A DNA stretch of 64,000 nt, taken from positions 2,835,685 through 2,899,684 of the forward strand of contig NW_006921537.1 in the NCBI RefSeq assembly GCF_000340215.1, in the 5' to 3' direction. A program made the translations under genes and the position numbers. Below, one piece after another: positions 58,012 through 64,000 of the stretch; the first letter of the stretch is position 1; every line of letters starts with the position of its first letter. The notes below the pieces were generated by a model. It searched no databases, was not told where the DNA came from, and saw only the letters and a program-made list of their open reading frames with translations. Origin of the DNA: Pseudocercospora fijiensis CIRAD86 (lineage: Eukaryota > Ascomycota > Dothideomycetes > Mycosphaerellales > Mycosphaerellaceae).

Positions 58012-60744
58012 TTACTTCAACGCGCCGTAATCCTTACTAGCAATAACCTTATCTGCTAGTCGGTTCTCGAAATCTCCTCCGTATGCGTTAAAGCTATTAG
58101 TACTAAAGTACTGTCCCTTATAGAAAGCTTAATTAACGAGGAGGTTAGTAGCCTTTTCCGTCGTAGCTTTCTCCTAATCGTGTAGATATTCCTTAAGTCC
58201 CTCGTTATTAAGCTAGAGGATCTGTTTAACTTCGTTCTAAATAACGTAACTTAACTAAGGAATCCTACTAACTAGGGCGTCGGAGATATAGCCGAGGCCT
58301 TCGACTAAGATAGCCGCAAGGAAAGCGAATAGTACGAAGGAGTTAGAGGCTAGGAGGGCGGTTAGATTGCGGTGCGCTTTAGCAACCTAAGAGACTGTTA
58401 AGTTCTCGTAGCCCTTAACCTTAGTGCCGTTAATAACGCGAGAGTAGCCTAGGTTAATTAATATACGGTTGCTCTTAGTCTTTAGATTACTATATAGTAG
58501 GTATAGTATCTAAATAGAGACCTCGCACTCCTTTAGAGGGTTAAGGATCTACTCCGCTTTGCGCCCCTTACTATTAGGCTAACTATCGAATATATAGTCG
58601 AGGTCGTCGTCGGTAAGGTACTTATTAGTAAGCTTGCTAATCTTGCTTAGTAGGACTAGGCTACGAGCCTTAAGCTTCTCAACCTAGTTCGTAAAGACCT
58701 CGGGCTAATGCATGCCTTCGACAATAGTAGAGTAGCTAGTCTTATCCTTAGATATAAGGCAGACCTTAATACGTAGGTAACTGGTACCCTCGCTAGCTAC
58801 GAGCTTAACTATATCTTGTCCGAGACGAGTAGACTCCTTAGAAGGACAGTTTTCGTAAGTACCGCTAACCTTAAAGAACTTAGTAGGCTTAGGGACGGAG
58901 ATAAGCTCGTATATATAATTAGGTCGAAGGGCGACAGCTAAGAGCTATAGGGTAGGGTGCTAGCGGACGATTTAGTTGCTTACACTATAAGTTTAAAGGG
59001 CATTACGGCCTTCCTACTTAGACTTAGGCATCGCACGTATATACTAAAGGTATATTTTAAACTCCTCCTATATTAGGTCGATAAGGAAAGGAAGATATGC
59101 TCTACAAGGCTCTTATAACTAGCTAAAGACTTAAGGGAAGATAGTATTGCTAGTCTAGCGAAAGCGGTCGAAGGAAGTGCCTTAGCTAAGGATGCCGGTA
59201 ACGAACTTGCTCTAGCGATCCGTTAGCGTAAGGGCGCGAGTAATAGTACTAGTAGGGTTGAACGCGTAGAGTCCTAGAGATATCGGGGCGGCAATAGGGC
59301 GTCTAGGAAACTAGTTAGTATAGGCCTAATTAGCCTTAAGGGTAGCGAAGGCGTCTTAATTAGGAACCTTACGACTAATCTTTAATAGGCGACCGACAAG
59401 GACACTCGCCTTAGCACTAGTATAGAGACTACAGACCTTAGCGGCCTTCTTAATATAGTTAGCATATATAGAGAACGGCTCTTCTCCTAGCTTGCTAAGG
59501 TCGTCGAGCTATTAATAGATAGAGAGGGCGGTAGGAGCTTCGCCTATTACGGCTTTAGGAACTATATCGATCTTAGTAATAAGGTACGTAATAGAGTCGC
59601 CCTTATAAGAACTATAGATGTTCTTAGTTAATAGGATCGGCGAGAGCCCTCTATCTCTACGCTCGCTAAAGGAGCCTTCGGAGGAGACATCTTCTAGTAG
59701 TATATCTAGTATATTAATATCCGAGTTACTATAGTTAGTACTATAGTTAGTACTAGAAGGGGCGCTATACTTCTTAGTAGCCTTACGGAGGGCCTAGCGA
59801 GCATATAATGCCTTCTTACGCGCTGCTTCGGCCTTAGCGCGCTCGTCCTTAACTTCCTAAGGGACCTTGCGGTTGCGGGTCGAGCGACGGTCTTAAGCCT
59901 ATATCTCCGTAGCGAGCGCGAGACTAGCAGCCGTATCGGCCTCTATTTCTAGGCGAAGAGCCTTACGTTTAAGGACATTAACGATAGGAGCCTCTTAACC
60001 TTTAATAATAAAACCTATACTATTAATACGATAGCCCTTCTCTTTTAGTAGATCCTTAGTTATCTATACGTTAAGATCGACCTAGACAATCGCATCGTAG
60101 TGCTTCTTCTAGTAGGCTATCGTAAAGTCGTTAAGTGTAAAGGACAAGTTAAGTAACTGCTTGCCTACCTTCTTACTAGCGGTAGATATACGATAGATTA
60201 TAGTACGGGAAAGATGCTCGGCGCCTTAACGACGGACCTTATACTTGTTAACGAACGAAGAGACCTACTTAGCACGCTCTTATCTACCGTAGGCGAAGTT
60301 AATAAGGCTCTTAGGAAGACTACTTAGTCCTCCCTAATGTTCGAAGGCCTAGTCGAGGGTCTTAAAGCGTAAACGAATCTAGGTACCGGCCGTCTTAAGG
60401 CTATAGACGATAGGAAAGGCTTATTCGATATCTATATCGTTAAGAACCTCGCGCTTAAAGACACGCTTACCGATAGACTAACGTAAGTTGTTTATACCGT
60501 ACGTAACTAAGATAGCAGCCTTCTTAATATTCCTATTAATAACGCGTAGTAGGGTACGAGCGTTCTAGATCTTCTCTTAAGGGTCTTTAAGGGCGGTAAC
60601 GATCTAGAAGCAGTACTCGAGGCTAGTTGTAGCAGCTAAGGCGCTATCGGAGGGGGCTTCGATCGGGACTAGTACGCCTAGGTTTAGGGCTAGTAGGTTG
60701 CTGCTACTACTAGCGCCTAGCGGATTTAGGGCGCCGGAAGACAT
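58012..60744 (-). pseudogene. Unrecognised 911-codon intronless gene, lightly RIP-damaged
   Basis: ATG at 60742-60744 and TAA at 58012-58014 bound one frame of 911 codons with occasional TAG/TAA. The product starts MSSGALNPLGASSSS. It has Lys/Arg-rich segments, a Lys/Ala-rich helix-like stretch (RAKAEAARKKALYARQAL, middle of the protein) and ends GGDFENRLADKVIASKDYG. No polymerase, helicase, integrase or zinc-knuckle motif was recognised. It is enclosed by copies of a CCCCCGGGG-centred repeat (57930 left; 61171 and 61597 right), so it may be the single gene of a terminal-inverted-repeat element or an extra ORF of the neighbouring retrotransposon. Confidence 0.6.
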
Positions 60745-61170
60745 CTTAGTCGACCGGAGCGGAAAGGAGTTAGTAACGAGCTTATAAAAACGTTCGTAGC
60801 TTGTTAATAATAATTAAAGGGTTTAAATAGAAGAGAGGGGAAGGGTAGGCGGTAGTAAGTTAGTTAGTGTTCGAGTAGAAGAAAGAGCTTAGAAGGCTCG
60901 CCTTAAATAGGGTGCGAAGGTAGCGTAGTCCGTATATTCCGGTAAAGCAAACGGATAACGATTATATATAGACCCTAAAAAGTAAAGCTATATACGAGAC
61001 TCCTTTATTAGTAGGGCGGCTAAAGTTTAACAATCGATCTAGCTAATTACTAGTAGCGACTACGCGCCTTTATTAACCTCTAGCTTTCGTAGATTCCCGC
61101 GCACTCGAAATGCGACTAGTTAGTTCGAGTACCTAGTAGTAATCTATAGTAGTAAGGCTAGCGGGACTAA

Positions 61171-61618
61171 TAATACCCCCGGGGTAGCATTAGCTTTTCT
61201 CTAGAGATGCTCGGTAACTAGGAGCAAATCGCCTAGGCCTAGCGTAGCTTATATTAGCCTATAGCACTATTATTATAGATACAGCATTACCTTTTATAGT
61301 AGCAGGCATATAAACGTAGCCCGTGCGTTCTTCTTTCTTCTAGATACTAAGCTTAGCGGCCTAAGGTCCCTATTCTTAGAGGCTATAGGCCTAGGTTGCT
61401 ATATCTATCTAAGAGCTAGGAAGGGAGAGGGATCCTCCCTTTCTTAGTGTCCTATATAGCTAGTGCTAATTAGGGTAGGAACATCCTCTAGCAGAGTATC
61501 TTGTTATCGTTGTTACTTAAGGAAGGTTGCTAGAGTCTAGGAATCTAGAGGGAAGTAGTCCTAGAAGGGTAGAGGGGTTAGGTTCGGCTATCTTCCTAAT
61601 GCTACCCCCGGGGTATTA
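61171..61618 (-). repeat. Candidate gypsy 3' LTR, 448 bp, with inverted ends
   Basis: Bounded by a 22-bp motif at 61171-61192 and its inverse at 61597-61618 (one mismatch), about 270 bp downstream of the pol stop codon on the minus strand. Ends read TA...TA, compatible with an original TG...CA. The second LTR would lie outside the window, so identity as an LTR is not proven. Confidence 0.5.
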
Positions 61619-61888
61619 TTAGGAAAACACGCCTCGTACAGTTCTATCTAAGGAAATAAGAGCGAAGGAATAAAGTTATAGTAACATTAATCGAAGGTAA
61701 AGGCAAAAGCAAAAGACAACAATAGGATAAACTAAAAGTAACAAACGAGAGTATAAACATTAGTAGGAACAGACAATAGGTAAGGACTAAAGGTATAGAG
61801 CGGCACTATATTAATAGCGCGGAGAACGATCGACAAAAGTAAGGAAGCAACGTAGTAGAGGCAGGTAGAGGTAAGGAAGAGCAAGCAA
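61619..61888. other. Spacer between pol stop and candidate LTR
   Basis: A-rich on the plus strand; no gene. A polypurine tract on the minus strand next to the LTR was not evident. Confidence 0.35.
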
Positions 61889-64000
61889 TTATTTAGTCTC
61901 GGGATCTAGCTATAATTCTAGGCGGTCCTCGTCGCTAGACTAGTTAGGTTCCTCGGAGTTAGAGTTAGATAGCTAGAAGTCTAGTTTACTATTAGAATCG
62001 GAATTAATATCGGAAACGCTCTATATATAGTTAATCCGTATATAACCCTCCCTCTGTTCTTAAGTTATTCCTAATAGCTTACTAAGACGAATCTAGGGAT
62101 AGGCATAGTTCTTAGGCAGAACAGGATCTATAATAGCGGTAGGATCCTCCTCCCTATAGGCATCTAAGGACGGCAGAGGGTCTATAGAGGCACTAACTTC
62201 CTCCTCGGTCGGCGGAGGGCGGGTAGGTTCGCGTAACTTAACGATCTTCTTTAGATTGGCCCGAGGGTAAGAGTGCTTTAAGGTAGCACTATCCAGCTCC
62301 TAAAGAAGGTATACGGAACCCGAGTAAAGGACCTCCTTTACTCTATAAGGACCCTTCCACTTAAAGGCTAGCTTATAGGAGTAACTATACTCTAGTTCGG
62401 ACCGGTATAGAAGGACTATATCGCTAACCTTTAGAGGCTCCCAATTAACAGCATTATAGTTATTAAAATACTACTTAGCCTCTTCCCGAAGCCGACGTTG
62501 TCGAGCAAGACCCTCTTAAGAAGTCGTAGTTATATCCTTAAGAGCCTTAGCCCGTAGGGCAAGAAGGTCTACCCTAGTACGAATAGACCCCTAATCGTAA
62601 ACGCCGTACGTACGGTAGGACAATTTAATAGGAAGAACGGCGTCCCTCCTAATTATAAGTTCCGCTAGTATAAGTCTAGTCGTGTCGATAATAGTAGTTC
62701 GGTCCGCCTAGAGAAGGGCTAGGACGCGGGTAGAAATAGGAACTAATCTGTCGCTACTATTAGTTATCTTAGATAGGGCATTAATCAACGACCGATAGCC
62801 GCGCTTAATAATAGCATTCGACTAGGGATAGTATAGAGAGATACGAACGTTCTTAGCCCCGTACGAAACAAGTAGCGCTTAAACCTCCTTAGCTATATTG
62901 TTCGTAGCGTTGTCTAAGATAATCTCGTAAGGTGTTCCCTAGCGGCAAAACAGATCCTTAAATAGGAAGGTAGCTATATTACGGGCATTAATAGCACCGC
63001 AACCCTTATAGAAATAATAGGCCTCCGGCTATCGAGAAAGACCCTCTCGAATAATATACAGGCTATTATTACGGCTAAGATAGACCCTATCGCTATACTA
63101 CCGCTCCCTAACTAACTAGGCAGTAGGGATATATAGCTCTCCTAGACGCTAGTAGCTATTCCTAAAGTTGCACTTAGGACAGCTCTTATAGTAGCGGGAG
63201 ACATTAGCCTATACGCCGTTCTACTAGTAGCGTCGACGAAGGATATCGAAGGTGCCCTCCGCCGCCCGATAGCCGAGCTTATCGTAAACGGAACGAAGGA
63301 TTTCTTATCGGGCTACTAGATCGTTAATAACACGCTAGAGCGGTATATTAACTATAGCCTGTCGCTAAAGGATGCGATCCTTAATAAGGAACCTCCGAGA
63401 ATAGCGAATAATACGACGGTATTAACTCTTTAATAGACCGGGAGCTCTCTTCGTATAGGTAAGGAAGTAGGCGATATTATAGGAGTCGTCGGAGTAGACC
63501 CTATTAAGGATATTATCCCTGCCTAGTTCGCCCGCCTTAGTATCGTCCTAGTCCTCGCCGCTAGTAGTAGGGTCTTCGTTAGGCTAGTTACTAGGTCGGT
63601 CGTCGGTAGTAGACCTAGTAATTACCGGTATAGCGTTAATATAGAAGATAGTAAAGAAGGTACGGTTAATAACCGCGTCGATATCCTCTTCTTCTATTAT
63701 CTCGGCGATGTCTTCTTCTATAGTAGGCCTTCTAGAAAGGCTATCCGGTCTAGTATACTTCTTACTAGGGACATAGAAGACGTCGAAATTAAACAAATAG
63801 ATCTAGGCAACCTACCGAGCTATCGTAGAGTTAGGTAGGTCGGAGGCTATACGGTTAAGTTAATAGACTAGCGTCTAAGCGTCGACTTCTAGGCGAAAGA
63901 ATACTCTAAAGAGCTAAGGTCGGAACTTCTTAAGAGCCTTATAGACACTAAGGCACTCTCGTTTGCTAGTATCGTATCGGGCCTCGATAGGTTTCTATAG
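61889..64000 (-). pseudogene. Ty3/gypsy pol, RNase H to integrase C-terminus, runs off window
   Basis: Minus strand. RNase H at 64000-63730: SKRECLSVYKALKKF, FRLEVDA, then FNFDVFYVPSKK and DSLSRRP, the standard RNase H end. The integrase follows: zinc-binding CPKC at 63168-63182, core DNATNN at about 62898-62915, and IIKRGYRS at 62791-62811. Between the core Asp and that Lys there are exactly 35 residues, so this is the D35E pair with Glu changed to Lys. A GPY/F module (KWKGPYRV) lies at about 62339-62362. The frame ends in an acidic Asn/Ser tail with TAA at 61889-61891. Reverse transcriptase and gag lie beyond the right edge. Damage is lighter than elsewhere (a TGG is kept in KWKG). Confidence 0.9.

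Noticed and set aside
1..64000. tRNA, rRNA or other structured RNA genes
   Set aside because: No stretch with conserved tRNA A/B boxes or rRNA-like sequence was recognised by eye; a tRNA scan would be needed to exclude them.

Overview
The window reads as accessory, probably subtelomeric, DNA of a filamentous ascomycete (Pezizomycotina) that has been heavily worked over by repeat-induced point mutation (RIP). CpA and TpG are scarce, TpA is in large excess and CpG is kept. Long coding tracks can be followed on both strands, but they are cut by in-frame TAG and TAA codons (where Gln or Trp is expected) and almost never by TGA. No intact conserved gene, rRNA or tRNA was recognised. Telomere-type CCCTAA repeats occur internally at three places. 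The species cannot be named from the sequence alone. Every coding call below is a decayed gene; boundaries given in round numbers are approximate.

Layout. (1) 22-4360 and 18897-23238 are two direct copies of a 4.34-kb repeat. Each holds, on the minus strand, a decayed repeat-protein gene (with a coding 30-bp minisatellite) and a truncated helicase of the ZNFX1/Hrr1 type. Each ends in a short telomere-like tract. (2) Between them lie simple arrays (4.36-6.01 kb), a large minus-strand SNF2-family helicase pseudogene (6.36-12.55 kb) and three unrecognised gene relics (12.95-18.78 kb). (3) 23.2-25.5 kb holds TA-rich filler, a degenerate telomeric tract and a 48-bp satellite, followed by an unrecognised minus-strand gene relic. 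(4) 27396-57541 is a 30.1-kb block bounded by 1.17-kb direct repeats. It contains two further SNF2-family helicase relics on the minus strand, four copies of a promoter-like cassette, and several large unrecognised genes including one intronless plus-strand track of more than 1,400 codons. (5) 57.9-64 kb is less strongly mutated. It contains a 911-codon unrecognised gene and the 3' half of a Ty3/gypsy retrotransposon on the minus strand that runs off the window end.

The most unusual structure is a pair of short perfect palindromes sitting inside introns with good splice signals. One palindrome family (core TTTAGGTATATACCTAAA) occurs only in about 1.7-20.7 kb. A second family (core TTTTGCTAGCCGGCAAAA) occurs only in about 24.7-57.3 kb, where it also builds the 48-bp satellite and sub-repeats of the 1.17-kb terminal repeats. 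In both blocks these doublets occupy introns of SNF2 helicase genes. This suggests two related multi-gene mobile units, each with its own structured palindrome family. The 30-kb unit is the best candidate for a previously undescribed system; its terminal repeats fit LTR rules if RIP is reversed, yet no reverse transcriptase was recognised in it.
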